This document shows positions 37,065 to 46,485 of a stretch of 64,000 nt of DNA, in pieces (position 1 is the stretch's first letter; the number at the start of each line of letters is the position of its first letter). The notes beneath the pieces are model-generated. The model was not told the DNA's origin. It did no database searches and worked only from the letters and a program-made list of their open reading frames with translations. Both the position numbers and the translations under genes were made by a program. Source of the stretch: Lentisphaerota bacterium (GTDB taxonomy: Bacteria; Verrucomicrobiota; Lentisphaeria; Victivallales; Victivallaceae); NCBI GenBank assembly GCA_024225035.1, contig JAAEMX010000138.1, positions 28,756 to 92,755 of the forward strand, written 5' to 3'.

Positions 37065-38060
37065 CTAGACCAGCTCTTTATAGTTGTTCCAATACCACTC
37101 TGCACAGGCAGCAAGACCTTCTCTAAACTGAATTTGGGGATCATATCCAAGCATTTCTCTGGCAAGTGAAATATCTGCAAGTGAGTGCGGAATATCGCCG
37201 TTGCGCATAGGACCATACTCAGCTTCAATTGTGCCAATGTTATGGTCAAACCGGCTGAGCTCCTTGCGAATTGCTTCAAACAATTCATTCAAATCAACTC
37301 TGCCTCCACAAGCGATATTACAGACTGTATTAACCGTCTCAACATTCTCTGCTACAGCTGCCTTCTGGTTAGCCTGAATGACATTAGTTACATAGATAAA
37401 GTCCCTGGAAAAAGAGCCATCTCCATTGATAAGTGGAGATTCGTGCCGCATCAAACTCAAAACAAATTTTGGAATAACCGCAGCATAGGCACCATAGGGA
37501 TCCTGTCGTGGCCCGAATACATTAAAATAACGCAATCCCACTGTTTCAAGACCATAGGACTTAGAAAAAATAGCTGCATATTGTTCGTTAATAGACTTAG
37601 TCAAAGCATATGGAGAAAGTGGCTTTCCTGTATCATGTTCGACTTTAGGCAAGTTAGGACTGTCTCCGTAAACCGAACTGCTTGAAGCATAAACAAAACG
37701 TTTAACCTTGGCTTCAACCGCAGCCCAGAGCATATTAACAAAACCGCCAACATTGATTTCATTCGTTGTGACAGGATCTTTTATAGAGCGAGGCACAGAA
37801 CCAAGAGCAGCCTGATGCAAAACATAATCTACACCATCACAAGCCTTGCTGCACAAATCTCGATCGCGGATATCGCCCTCGATAAATGTGAAATTTTTAT
37901 TATCTTTAAATCCTGCAAGGTTATCACGCTTACCAGTGATAAAGTTATCTAAGCAGATTACCTGATTTTCGTCTTTGAGAAGAGATTCGATTAAATTGGA
38001 GCCTATGAACCCAGCTCCTCCGGTCACTAATACTCTGCTATTTTTTATTATGGAAGTCAT
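37065..38060 (-). CDS. NAD-dependent sugar-nucleotide epimerase (WbpP-like UDP-GlcNAc 4-epimerase)
   Basis: 331 residues of the extended SDR family. LVTGGAGFIGSNLIESLL binds NAD, DNFITGKRDNL is typical of the WbpP/TviC branch, and the catalytic Ser and YxxxK are in SSSSVYGDSPN and YALTKSINEQY. GDGSFSRDFIYVTNV marks the substrate region. It likely interconverts UDP-GlcNAc and UDP-GalNAc (or the uronic forms) for surface polysaccharide. Last gene of the long leftward cluster, 88 bp behind ispG, and may have its own promoter. Confidence 0.87.
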   Translation of the reverse strand: MTSIIKNSRVLVTGGAGFIGSNLIESLLKDENQVICLDNFITGKRDNLAGFKDNKNFTFIEGDIRDRDLCSKACDGVDYVLHQAALGSVPRSIKDPVTTNEINVGGFVNMLWAAVEAKVKRFVYASSSSVYGDSPNLPKVEHDTGKPLSPYALTKSINEQYAAIFSKSYGLETVGLRYFNVFGPRQDPYGAYAAVIPKFVLSLMRHESPLINGDGSFSRDFIYVTNVIQANQKAAVAENVETVNTVCNIACGGRVDLNELFEAIRKELSRFDHNIGTIEAEYGPMRNGDIPHSLADISLAREMLGYDPQIQFREGLAACAEWYWNNYKELV

Positions 38061-38148
38061 TCTGTCCTGAAAAACTATGTTTAATTTTTACTTTGCTAAA
38101 TTAAACTAGCTTTAAATGGCATATTTTCAAACTGCCAACAACGGTTCG

Positions 38149-39249
38149 CTAGTGTGAAAAACTTAATATTTCAGCTTTTAAACGCTCAAAACCTTCTTCC
38201 TGAGGAAAGACACCAACTGTTTTGCCGTATTTGAAAATTGCGACTTTATCACCGGAAGCCCCGGCTATTCCAAGGTCCGCGTCTCTGGCCTCACCCGGCC
38301 CATTGACAACACAGCCCATAACAGCAATTTTATTAAGTTCCAAAATCTTGCCTGAAGCTTTCAAGGTATTAACTATTTTTTCTACTCTTTCAGCCAGAGC
38401 TATCAGCTCAATCTCAGTTCTTCCGCAAGTAGGACAGGAAACTATTTCGGGGCGGGCCTCACGCAAACCACAAGCCTCAAGAATTCGGATTCCACAAAGC
38501 ACCTCTTCAACAGGGTCTGCAGTCAGACTGACACGAATAGTATCACCAATTCCATCAAGCAGCAAAGCTCCTATACCAACAGATGATTTAACAATTCCGC
38601 GTGCCGGAGTTCCAGCTTCTGTAACTCCAAGATGCAGCGGATAATCGGTTTCAGCAGCAAACCTTCGGCATGCTTCAACTGTGGCTGTCACTTCAGACGC
38701 TTTCAGAGCTACCTTTATATCTTTAAAACCGAAATCTTCAAGCAGCCTGCATTGTTCAAGAGCACTGCGAACCAGTCCTTCAACGATTGAATCATGGGTA
38801 TTCATGCCGTCTGTACGCAACTCGCTCAGCAAGCTTTTTGAGATACTGCCTGCATTGGCACCGACACGGATGGGAATTCCTGACTCACCAGCTGCTTCTG
38901 CAACTTGCCTAACTCGCTCAGGACCGCCTATATTCCCGGGATTCAACCTGATAGCATGCGCTCCGGAGCTAATGACACCGAGCGCAAGGCGGTAGTCAAA
39001 ATGTATATCAGCTATAACTGGGATCGGGCTTTCAGCACAAATTTCCTTCATACTGCTAACCGCCGCCTCATCAGGCACTGCACAGCGGATAATATCGCAA
39101 CCGCTGGCAGCCAGTTCATTTATCTGTTTAAGTGTGGCGGCAGCAGCACGGGTATCAGTATTAGTCATGGACTGTACCGTTACCGGGGCACCACCGCCAA
39201 CAGCTACGTTATTTAGCTTTATCTGTCTTGACTGGCGTCGCCTGGACAT
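38149..39249 (-). CDS. ispG: 4-hydroxy-3-methylbut-2-en-1-yl diphosphate synthase
   Basis: 366 residues. PVTVQSMTNTDTR starts the TIM barrel, IRLNPGNIGG and IPIRVGANAGS follow, and the [4Fe-4S] ligands are in SCPTCGR and MGCVVNGPGEARDADLG. It reduces methylerythritol cyclodiphosphate to HMBPP, the penultimate MEP-pathway step. Its first 41 bases overlap the 3' end of rseP in another frame. The dxr-rseP-ispG order puts two MEP enzymes around a membrane protease, an arrangement common in many bacteria. Confidence 0.96.
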   Translation of the reverse strand: MSRRRQSRQIKLNNVAVGGGAPVTVQSMTNTDTRAAAATLKQINELAASGCDIIRCAVPDEAAVSSMKEICAESPIPVIADIHFDYRLALGVISSGAHAIRLNPGNIGGPERVRQVAEAAGESGIPIRVGANAGSISKSLLSELRTDGMNTHDSIVEGLVRSALEQCRLLEDFGFKDIKVALKASEVTATVEACRRFAAETDYPLHLGVTEAGTPARGIVKSSVGIGALLLDGIGDTIRVSLTADPVEEVLCGIRILEACGLREARPEIVSCPTCGRTEIELIALAERVEKIVNTLKASGKILELNKIAVMGCVVNGPGEARDADLGIAGASGDKVAIFKYGKTVGVFPQEEGFERLKAEILSFSH

Positions 39250-40927
39250 TATTTGTCTCCACCATTACGGGTTGAGCTTTCTTTACTGCAGTCTGTCTAT
39301 TACTAATAATACGCAGGATATCATTGTATGTTACACCTATCATCATTGAGATCAGTAAAAATACAAATATAACCGATACTGCTTTAATTGTGCCTTCATG
39401 CAGGGGTCTGCGGAATATCATTTCCAACAGAGCAATAAATATATGACCGCCATCAAGGACAGGCAGTGGCAACAAGTTGAATATGGCTAAGGCAAAAGAT
39501 ATTATGACAACGAAATAAATCCCTAACATCAAAGTTCCTTCATAGACAGAAATGAAAATTGTTCTGGCCATTCCAATTGGACCACTGAGGTTACGGAATT
39601 TGATTGTGCTGCCTTCGTCTGTTAAACCAACTTGATTTGTAAATCTGAAAACAAGACCACGCAAAGATTTATAGCTGAGGTCAATTACCTTCAGGAACTG
39701 CTGTCCTGGAGTAGGATGGTCCATTACAACAAGCTCAACTCCAATATCATAAAGCTTAATATTCTTTGCTGCTAAATTAAACTTAACATCTTTATCACCT
39801 CTTTTCACTGTCATTGTGAAAGGAGTGCCTTTTAAACTTTTCAAATCCTTAATAAACTCTGCAGAATCTTGGATTTTTTTGCCGTTAAGTTTTTCAATCA
39901 AGTCACCAACTTTAATACCAGCCATTGCAGCAGGCAAGTCGGGCGCAATAAGTGAAATTTTTAAACCCCTGGTGTAAGAAATACCAATTTTATAATTATT
40001 ATCAGCTAATTCCTGCTGCTTCGGATCTTCAAACTTTCTAGGCAAGGCTTTAATATTTTTAATAGTAATATCTTTGCCGTCACGGCGTAATACCAAAGTA
40101 AGCGGTTTACCGTCTGAAAGATCTACAATGTATGCAAAAGCATAGTAATCCGATACTTTTTCTCCATTGATGCTCATGAGAATATCACCACGCTTAACCC
40201 CTGCTTCCGCTGCTGGACTCCCGGGTTTGGGGTACATAGCAATTGGAATCAGCGGTTCAAAGAAAGGCCATGCCAGTTTTTCAAATTTTAACCTCTTGGG
40301 AGCATATGGATTTTCTTTAGGGGTATAGGCTAATTTTATAGTTTTACCGTCACGCTTAACATCCATTTTCACTTTGCCGACAGTAAATAATACCTTTTGC
40401 ACAAAGTCGTTCCAAGTACAGAAGAATGCTTTGTCATTAAGTTTGACAATTTTATCATTAACCCTCAAACCGGCTTTGTATTCAGGGCTTTTTTTAATAA
40501 TAGTCGCTACTTCAATTGAGCGCATTTTGGGAGAGTCCTGCGGAATGCCGACAAACCAGACAATCATACCTAGAGCAAGACCAAAAAGTATGTTAAAAAG
40601 CGGCCCGGCAAAAGCACAAATTATTCTATCAATCGGTTTTGCGCGTGGCAATTCAACATCATTTTCATCTTTAGGAGTACCTGTTGTATCAATTTGAGGG
40701 ATGTCAACGTAACCGCCAAACGGCAGCCACCCAATCCGGTAATCAATCCCGTTAATCTTCTTCCCCCAGGCTTTCTTAAATCCAAGAGAAAAAGCAATAA
40801 TATGCATCCCGCGCCATTTGGCAGCAAGAAAGTGTCCCAACTCGTGGATAAATACACAAAAGCCGAGAAAAAACACCATAAAAGCGATTGACCCGACATA
40901 TTTCAAAGTTTGAAGAAAAAGTTCCAT
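39209..40927 (-). CDS. rseP: Site-2 intramembrane metalloprotease RseP with three PDZ domains
   Basis: 572 residues against about 450 in Escherichia coli. The active site is HELGHFLAAKWRGM (about 29-42) and the second metal ligand is in LPLPVLDGGHIF near the C terminus, both within membrane helices. Between them lie three PDZ-like units with the usual AGLRVNDKIVKLND, AGVKRGDILMSINGEKV and AGIKVGDLIEKLNGKKI loops; two is the norm, and the third explains the extra length. RseP cuts anti-sigma factors and leftover signal peptides in the inner membrane. Eleven bases downstream of dxr, overlapping ispG by 41 bp. Proline-free linker between PDZ 2 and 3. Confidence 0.94.
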   Translation of the reverse strand: MELFLQTLKYVGSIAFMVFFLGFCVFIHELGHFLAAKWRGMHIIAFSLGFKKAWGKKINGIDYRIGWLPFGGYVDIPQIDTTGTPKDENDVELPRAKPIDRIICAFAGPLFNILFGLALGMIVWFVGIPQDSPKMRSIEVATIIKKSPEYKAGLRVNDKIVKLNDKAFFCTWNDFVQKVLFTVGKVKMDVKRDGKTIKLAYTPKENPYAPKRLKFEKLAWPFFEPLIPIAMYPKPGSPAAEAGVKRGDILMSINGEKVSDYYAFAYIVDLSDGKPLTLVLRRDGKDITIKNIKALPRKFEDPKQQELADNNYKIGISYTRGLKISLIAPDLPAAMAGIKVGDLIEKLNGKKIQDSAEFIKDLKSLKGTPFTMTVKRGDKDVKFNLAAKNIKLYDIGVELVVMDHPTPGQQFLKVIDLSYKSLRGLVFRFTNQVGLTDEGSTIKFRNLSGPIGMARTIFISVYEGTLMLGIYFVVIISFALAIFNLLPLPVLDGGHIFIALLEMIFRRPLHEGTIKAVSVIFVFLLISMMIGVTYNDILRIISNRQTAVKKAQPVMVETNNVQATPVKTDKAK

Positions 40928-40937
40928 AAATGACCTT

Positions 40938-42098
40938 TTATATTAAATTACAACATATTTTTTCAGCATATTCTCTTGCCCACGTATCAGCTGAAAGTAC
41001 GACTTCCAGACTGTCTTGTGATTCTACATTGTGCGCAGACATCACCCTATCTATGATAGCCCAAATACCGGTAAACGCAATCTTCTCTTTTCGAAAATTA
41101 TCAACTGCAACCTCATTGGCAGCATTCAATACAGCCGGCATTGTACCTCCGTCTTTTAAGGCTTCATAAGCAAAGCCTATTGAAGGAAACTTGGCAATAT
41201 CAGGCGGTTCAAAGCTTAACTGCATAAAGTCTTTAAAATCAAGACGAGGCATGCCATTGCTTAACCGTCCAGGATAGCTCATAGCGTATTGAATAGGAAA
41301 TCGCATATCCGGGTTAGATAACTGGGCCAGTATAGAACCATCGATCATTTCAACCATAGAATGCACTATCGATTCACGGTGAATGACTGTGGTAATTTTT
41401 TCTTCAGGAAATCCAAATAAATAGCCGGCTTCAATGATTTCCAGAGCTTTATTCATCATTGTGGCTGAATCAATAGAAACTTTGGGCCCCATGTCCCAAG
41501 TGGGGTGCGCCATCGCATCAGCCCATGTCGCTTTTGCCATCTCCTGCAGTGAAGTATCACGAAATGGCCCGCCACTGGCAGTTAGAATTATACGGGCGAC
41601 TTCATCATGATTACGCCCTTGGAGGCATTGAAAAACAGCACTGTGCTCACTGTCAACGGGAATGATTTTTGCATTGCCTTTTCGAGCTGCCGCATTTACC
41701 AGATCTCCAGCCATAACCATGACCTCTTTACTGGCCAGAGCTACGTCCTTTCCCGCTTCTAAAGCGCTGATTACAGGCAGCAAGCCACCAGTTCCAACAA
41801 TAGCGCACAGAACCATATCAACGTCGTCACGCAAGACCATTTCTACCAAGGCCCTTTCACCACAGGTTGCATCACATTTTCCAGTAGTCGCACTTTGAAG
41901 TTGAGCAAGTTTTTGTTTATCACCAATAACTGCTTGTCTACATTTTAAAGTGACAGCCTGTTCAGCAAGGCGTTCAACGCTGCTGTAAGCAGCCACACCA
42001 ATGACCTCAAAACGATCCTGATGTTCAATCGCCACTTTAACAGCGTTTTCGCCAATAGACCCCGTTGAGCCAAGTATAACAATTTTCTTTTTGTCCAA
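40938..42098 (-). CDS. dxr: 1-deoxy-D-xylulose 5-phosphate reductoisomerase
   Basis: 386 residues starting at a TTG (42098) with GGGGAG about 11 bases upstream; no ATG in frame precedes the NADPH-binding KKIVILGSTGSIGENA. Active-site segments: ALASKEVMVMAG, PVDSEHSAVFQCL (metal-binding Asp and Glu), TASGGPFRD, HPTWDMGPKVSIDSATMMNK and NAANEVAVDNFRK. It commits DXP to the MEP isoprenoid pathway. Co-transcribed with rseP (11-bp gap). Confidence 0.96.
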   Translation of the reverse strand: MDKKKIVILGSTGSIGENAVKVAIEHQDRFEVIGVAAYSSVERLAEQAVTLKCRQAVIGDKQKLAQLQSATTGKCDATCGERALVEMVLRDDVDMVLCAIVGTGGLLPVISALEAGKDVALASKEVMVMAGDLVNAAARKGNAKIIPVDSEHSAVFQCLQGRNHDEVARIILTASGGPFRDTSLQEMAKATWADAMAHPTWDMGPKVSIDSATMMNKALEIIEAGYLFGFPEEKITTVIHRESIVHSMVEMIDGSILAQLSNPDMRFPIQYAMSYPGRLSNGMPRLDFKDFMQLSFEPPDIAKFPSIGFAYEALKDGGTMPAVLNAANEVAVDNFRKEKIAFTGIWAIIDRVMSAHNVESQDSLEVVLSADTWAREYAEKICCNLI

Positions 42099-42156
42099 AA
42101 CTATGCTCTCCCCTAGTTCGATACACGAATTGCCTGTTCAACAAGTAGACAGAAAT

Positions 42157-42600
42157 CTACTTTTTAGATTCGACCATAAGCGTAACTGGACCGTGATTTT
42201 TTATATCTACAGACATATCCGCTCCGAACTCCCCTGTTTCCACGGTTATGCCTCTATTTTTGACTGCTTTAATAAAATTTTCATATAGCGGAATCGCATG
42301 ATCCGGTAAAGCCGCATCAATAAAACTTGGTCGCCTACCCTTACGTGTGTCTCCATAGAGAGTAAACTGTGATACTATAAGTGCTTCGCCGTTGACATCA
42401 AGCAGTGAGCGGTTCATGCGGTCTTCATCATCACGAAAAATCCGCAAATTGATACATTTCTCAGCAAGGTAGTCAACGTCTTTATCATTGTCATCATGAG
42501 TTACGCCTAAAAGAATAACCAGACCTTCACTGATTTCTCCAACTTTTTTCTCGTCAATAGTAACTGAGGCGCCGGAAACTCTCTGAATCAATGCTCGCAT
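42157..42600 (-). CDS. dtd: D-aminoacyl-tRNA deacylase
   Basis: 147 residues, family length. MRALIQRVSGASVTI at the N terminus, SQFTLYGDTRKGRRPSF with the chiral-proofreading Ser-Gln, and the cross-subunit NHGPVTLMVES near the C terminus are all intact. It removes D-amino acids and glycine from mischarged tRNA. Starts four bases after folE ends, in the same leftward operon. Confidence 0.96.
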   Translation of the reverse strand: MRALIQRVSGASVTIDEKKVGEISEGLVILLGVTHDDNDKDVDYLAEKCINLRIFRDDEDRMNRSLLDVNGEALIVSQFTLYGDTRKGRRPSFIDAALPDHAIPLYENFIKAVKNRGITVETGEFGADMSVDIKNHGPVTLMVESKK

Positions 42601-42604
42601 TGTT

Positions 42605-43150
42605 TTATCCTTGCCTGATCAACTGTAAAAATTCATTACGAGTAGCTATTTCAGACCTGAAACTGCCTAACATCCTTGAAGTGGTCATCACTGAATTCTG
42701 CTTTTCAATACCACGCATAACCATACAGAGGTGCTGACCTTCCATAACAACGCCAACACCTTCAGCACTAACAGCTTCCATAACAGACTCAGCAATTTGA
42801 CGAGTTAAACGCTCCTGTAGCTGCAAACGCCGGGCATACATATCAACAATACGGGCAAGTTTGCTTACTCCAAGGATTTTTTTAGTTGGAATATAACCAA
42901 TATGGCACTTACCTAAAAATGGCAGCATATGATGTTCACACATACTGTAGAATTCAATATTCTTACAGATGACCATATCATCTGACTCAGCTTCAAACAG
43001 TGCACCGTTAATTACTTCTTTCAAGTTCTGCTTATATCCACGAGTTAGAAAAAGCATACTTTTCGCTACGCGTTCAGGAGTATCTAGTAAACCTTCACGA
43101 TTTGGGTCTTCACCCATTTTTACCAAAATATTGTGAATCGAATCTTTCAT
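42605..43150 (-). CDS. folE: GTP cyclohydrolase I
   Basis: 181 residues. Zinc ligands are Cys and His in [20 protein letters not shown] and a later Cys in [36 protein letters not shown] and EGVGVVMEG are also conserved. It turns GTP into dihydroneopterin triphosphate, the entry to folate synthesis, which the MTHFR fusion at 19.8 kb depends on. Single-domain bacterial form of usual length. Confidence 0.96.
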   Translation of the reverse strand: MKDSIHNILVKMGEDPNREGLLDTPERVAKSMLFLTRGYKQNLKEVINGALFEAESDDMVICKNIEFYSMCEHHMLPFLGKCHIGYIPTKKILGVSKLARIVDMYARRLQLQERLTRQIAESVMEAVSAEGVGVVMEGQHLCMVMRGIEKQNSVMTTSRMLGSFRSEIATRNEFLQLIRQG

Positions 43151-43245
43151 GAGGCAGCCTCAATATTTATTATATTCAAAATATAATTTAAGCCGAAAAA
43201 CTCCTCTTGCCAAATAAAAATACAAATATATATGAGGATATCAGC

Positions 43246-43854
43246 CTAAAGCTCAGTCCTGCCGGATAGTGCAGCACCAATAGTCGCAGAATCAGCATAA
43301 GAAATATCAGATCCGGCCGGTAATCCCTGAGCCAGTCTGGTTATCCTTACACCCTTGTTTCTCAGTAATTCACCTACGTAAACCGCAGTAGCCTGCCCCT
43401 CAACATCAGGACTCAGTGCCAGAATCACTTCTCTCACATCGTTTTCACTTATTCTTTTGAGTAATGCCTCAGTAGTTAAAGTGTCCGCAAGCTTATTTTC
43501 CAGAGGAGAAAGCTTTCCGCCAAGAACATGATAAACACCTCTAAAACAGGCACTGCTCTCGATGGTCATTATCTGAGTGAAATCTTCGACAACGCAAATA
43601 AGCGATTTATCGCGATTCACATTGCGGCAAATATCGCACAAGTTACTTTCCTGTGAGAGATTGCCGCACCCTGGACAATAAGTAATAGTTTCAGGCATAT
43701 TGAGCAGAACTTCTCCAAAATGCTTAGTTTTTTCCGGTTTCCATTTCAACATGGCAAGCGCCAAACGCTCCGCAGTGCGCTTTCCAATGCCTGGAAGGGA
43801 TTTCAAGCCTTCAATAAGCTCTTCTATCGCCTCGGGATACTTACATTCTGTCAT
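43246..43854 (-). CDS. recR: Recombination mediator RecR
   Basis: 202 residues. Helix-hairpin-helix LPGIGKRTAERLA at the N terminus, the C4 zinc finger CPGCGNLSQESNLCDIC (about 57-73), a TOPRIM domain with CVVEDFTQIMTIE and ALSPDVEGQATAVYV, and the C-terminal TRLAQGLPAGSDISYAD. Works with RecO (also in the window at 49.5 kb) to load RecA on gapped DNA. Part of the conserved dnaX-ybaB-recR order. Confidence 0.96.
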   Translation of the reverse strand: MTECKYPEAIEELIEGLKSLPGIGKRTAERLALAMLKWKPEKTKHFGEVLLNMPETITYCPGCGNLSQESNLCDICRNVNRDKSLICVVEDFTQIMTIESSACFRGVYHVLGGKLSPLENKLADTLTTEALLKRISENDVREVILALSPDVEGQATAVYVGELLRNKGVRITRLAQGLPAGSDISYADSATIGAALSGRTEL

Positions 43855-43895
43855 ATTCTGCTCCAGCTTAAATCAGAGGAGATTCCTCTCAATTA

Positions 43896-44213
43896 TTAGA
43901 ACAGCCCGGGAATATTAAGTCCCCCGGTTGCTTCGTTCATTCTTTCCTGAGCAGCATTTTTAGCATTATTAATTGCAGTATTTACAGCTGCTATTACCAT
44001 ATCCTCAAGCAGTTCAGCATCAGCTGTAACTTCAGGAGCTATTTTGATATTTTTAACGGTCATATCGCCAGAAACAGTAGCTTCGACTTTGCCGTCTGCG
44101 CAAGCGCCACTGAACTCAGCTTTAGCCATTTCTTCTTTCATGCTTTTCAGGTTTTTCTGAATATCCTTAGCCTTTTTCATCAGGCCAGCCATTTCGCCAA
44201 GATTTCCGAACAT
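43896..44213 (-). CDS. ybaB: Nucleoid-associated protein YbaB/EbfC family
   Basis: 105 residues. AGLMKKAKDIQKNLKSMKEE forms the long N-terminal helix of the tweezer-like dimer, followed by GKVEATVSGDMTVKNIKIAPE and a C-terminal helix region AVNTAINNAKNAAQERMNEATGG. Binds DNA with little sequence preference. Lies between dnaX and recR, as in most bacteria. Confidence 0.95.
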   Translation of the reverse strand: MFGNLGEMAGLMKKAKDIQKNLKSMKEEMAKAEFSGACADGKVEATVSGDMTVKNIKIAPEVTADAELLEDMVIAAVNTAINNAKNAAQERMNEATGGLNIPGLF

Positions 44214-44325
44214 TGATATTTTTCCTTATACTATAATTATTTTTAACTTATTTATGCCGCGAGAACATTCAGCTCAAAGTTTTTCAGTTTAGGCATCAAC
44301 CAACAAGAACAATCCACCCAGCATG

Positions 44326-46458
44326 TCAGCCATGAACGTCAACAACTTCAGCACCAAAAAAGTCCATTACGGTTTTAACCATATCATTCTGTTTAACTTT
44401 AGCAACAGCATCAATGTCACCCATTAAACTTGTCATTCCGGATTCAGAAAATTCCATACGTTCGTCATCCTCCTGCACAGGATCTTCCAATGAATTTTCT
44501 GGAGCCACTACAGGCTGCTCTTTTTCAATTTTAGCCTGTTTTTTTTCTTTTAAATTATTTTTTTTTGCCTTAACTACTGCTTTCTTTTCAACAGAAGGCA
44601 CAGGATTTTCAACTTCAGGCTCAGTTTTTTTAGCCAGCTCCTTGACACCTTCCTCATGTTCCAAAACAACAATACTGGCCCAGTCAGCAGTAATTTCCTG
44701 TATTGCCTGATGAAGCACAGGGAGAGCTTTTTTTACCGCTTCAAAATGTTCAATCTCAAATTCATCATTGTATTGCACTGTTATGCAGGAATTTTCAAAT
44801 TTGAATGGAGTTCCCTCAGCCATAAAATTAACCAGCATAGGGTCTACTTTCTCATATCCCCTTACTATCTCAATCATTTTATGCCAAAGCCCAATTGGAT
44901 TATCAAAATGATTTTGTTGAGGTTTGGCTGCCGCATTCACTTCTTCGGTCACCTCTTCAACAACTTTATTACTCAAAGCGACTGCCTCTTCAACGGCCTC
45001 ATCAATAATGACCGGCGGAGGCTCAGGCTGTGGCTCAGCCTTTAGCATTTTAGGCAGAGGTTGAGCAAAATCTTCGCCCGGAGGCTGAGAGATTACCTCT
45101 TCAACTTTTTTGGCTGGTTCTTCAGTACATTCTTTTTTTTCAGAGTGTACCTCTTCCGGACCAGGCTCCTCAGGTCTCACTATTTCAGATACTTCAGGCT
45201 GAGCAGGAACGCCCTGAGGTTCTGGAATCCCAGGAACATCAACAGCCTGTAACATTTGAGCAGACTCGCCAACTGGGGTTACCTTGTCAATGAATTTAAG
45301 GTCGCCAGCGCCGCGAAGTTGATTTAATCTGGCAATAAGGTGTTCTATCTTAACAGCATGCGCCTCACGCATTGCTTTAAGAATAATTGTTTCAAGGAAT
45401 ACCTGTTTATTTAAGGCATCATGTAAAACTCTGCCTACTGGAGAAAGGTGCTCCAGCAAAATCTGAACCACGTCCGGGCTCACGTTTTCGCCAAGCTTGC
45501 GGTAACGCCCAACTGATTCGGCGTCTGTTTCCAGAACTACCTCAGGGTTACTGAGAAGATAGCAAAGCTGAACTCCACGCAGCCAGTTCAATATATCGCT
45601 GAATAATGTCTCAAGGTTTTTACCTTTAACCGCCAAAGTATGAACCGCAGCAACAACGCCACCTCGATTATTCGTTAACATGGCAGTGATTAAAGCTTCA
45701 AGTTCATTAGATGCAGTCAGGCCAAATAAAGAAAGCACTTGATCTTCAGAAATTTCACTATTTCCACCACTAAAGAAAGCAATCATCTGATCCAGCAGGG
45801 ATTGAGCGTCGCGCATACCACCATCAGCGGCACGTGAAATCGCGTTAATTGCATCAATAGATATGCTTACTTCTTCTGCTTCTGCAATTTTAAGTAAGCG
45901 ATCAGTGATCAATCGTGATGAAATGGGTTGCAAGTCAAAACGCTGGCAACGCGAAATAATTGTTGGTAGAACCATGTGTACTTCGGTCGTCGCGAAAATA
46001 AACTTAACATGCGGAGGAGGCTCTTCTACAGTTTTCAATAGAGCATTCCAAGCCGCTTTGGACAGCATGTGAACTTCGTCAATTATGTAAATTTTATAGC
46101 GGCCACTTATCGGGACATGCATAACTTCATCACGCAGTTCGCGGATGTTGTCAACAGAATTCTGGCTGGCAGCGTCAATTTCAATAACATCTATATTGCT
46201 CTCTTCAGCAATTGTCATGCAGGATTTACATTTACAGCATGGTTCACCGTCTTCAGGTGCCTCACACTGCAAAGCTTTGGCAAAAATACGTGCAGTTGTC
46301 GTCTTACCGATACCACGAGGTCCGACAAAAAGATAAGCGTGAGCGGTCCGCTGCTGGCGGATAGCGTTTTTCAAGGTCTTGACAACATGTTCCTGACCTA
46401 CAACGTCAGCAAAACGTTGCGGACGCCATTTTCTAGCTATTACCTGATATTCGCCCAT
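44326..46458 (-). CDS. dnaX: DNA polymerase III subunits gamma and tau
   Basis: 710 residues. AAA+ domain: RKWRPQRFADVVGQEHVV, Walker A GPRGIGKTTTARIFAKAL, zinc-binding CCKCKSC with an upstream Cys, Walker B IIDEVHMLS, sensor 1 FATTEVHMVLPTIISRCQRF and ADGGMRDAQSLLDQ. A Pro/Glu-rich linker (about 400-510) leads to domain V around IGLWHKMIEIVRGYEKVDP. The last 76 residues follow an A9 run (codons 631-634) where slippage would truncate the product, so a short gamma-like form is likely. Loads the sliding clamp and joins the replisome arms. Confidence 0.96.
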   Translation of the reverse strand: MGEYQVIARKWRPQRFADVVGQEHVVKTLKNAIRQQRTAHAYLFVGPRGIGKTTTARIFAKALQCEAPEDGEPCCKCKSCMTIAEESNIDVIEIDAASQNSVDNIRELRDEVMHVPISGRYKIYIIDEVHMLSKAAWNALLKTVEEPPPHVKFIFATTEVHMVLPTIISRCQRFDLQPISSRLITDRLLKIAEAEEVSISIDAINAISRAADGGMRDAQSLLDQMIAFFSGGNSEISEDQVLSLFGLTASNELEALITAMLTNNRGGVVAAVHTLAVKGKNLETLFSDILNWLRGVQLCYLLSNPEVVLETDAESVGRYRKLGENVSPDVVQILLEHLSPVGRVLHDALNKQVFLETIILKAMREAHAVKIEHLIARLNQLRGAGDLKFIDKVTPVGESAQMLQAVDVPGIPEPQGVPAQPEVSEIVRPEEPGPEEVHSEKKECTEEPAKKVEEVISQPPGEDFAQPLPKMLKAEPQPEPPPVIIDEAVEEAVALSNKVVEEVTEEVNAAAKPQQNHFDNPIGLWHKMIEIVRGYEKVDPMLVNFMAEGTPFKFENSCITVQYNDEFEIEHFEAVKKALPVLHQAIQEITADWASIVVLEHEEGVKELAKKTEPEVENPVPSVEKKAVVKAKKNNLKEKKQAKIEKEQPVVAPENSLEDPVQEDDERMEFSESGMTSLMGDIDAVAKVKQNDMVKTVMDFFGAEVVDVHG
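44558..44566 (-). promoter_or_regulatory. A9 slippage site within dnaX
   Basis: On the coding strand GC is followed by nine A and then TAAT. With one extra A the frame reads AAA then TAA at once; with one A fewer it reads ATA ATT TAA. Both shifts therefore end within three codons, and a -1 ribosomal shift gives the same TAA. A second run of eight A lies at 44539-44546. Confidence 0.5.
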
Positions 46459-46485
46459 AACATCTCCATGCCGGATTAATTAAAT

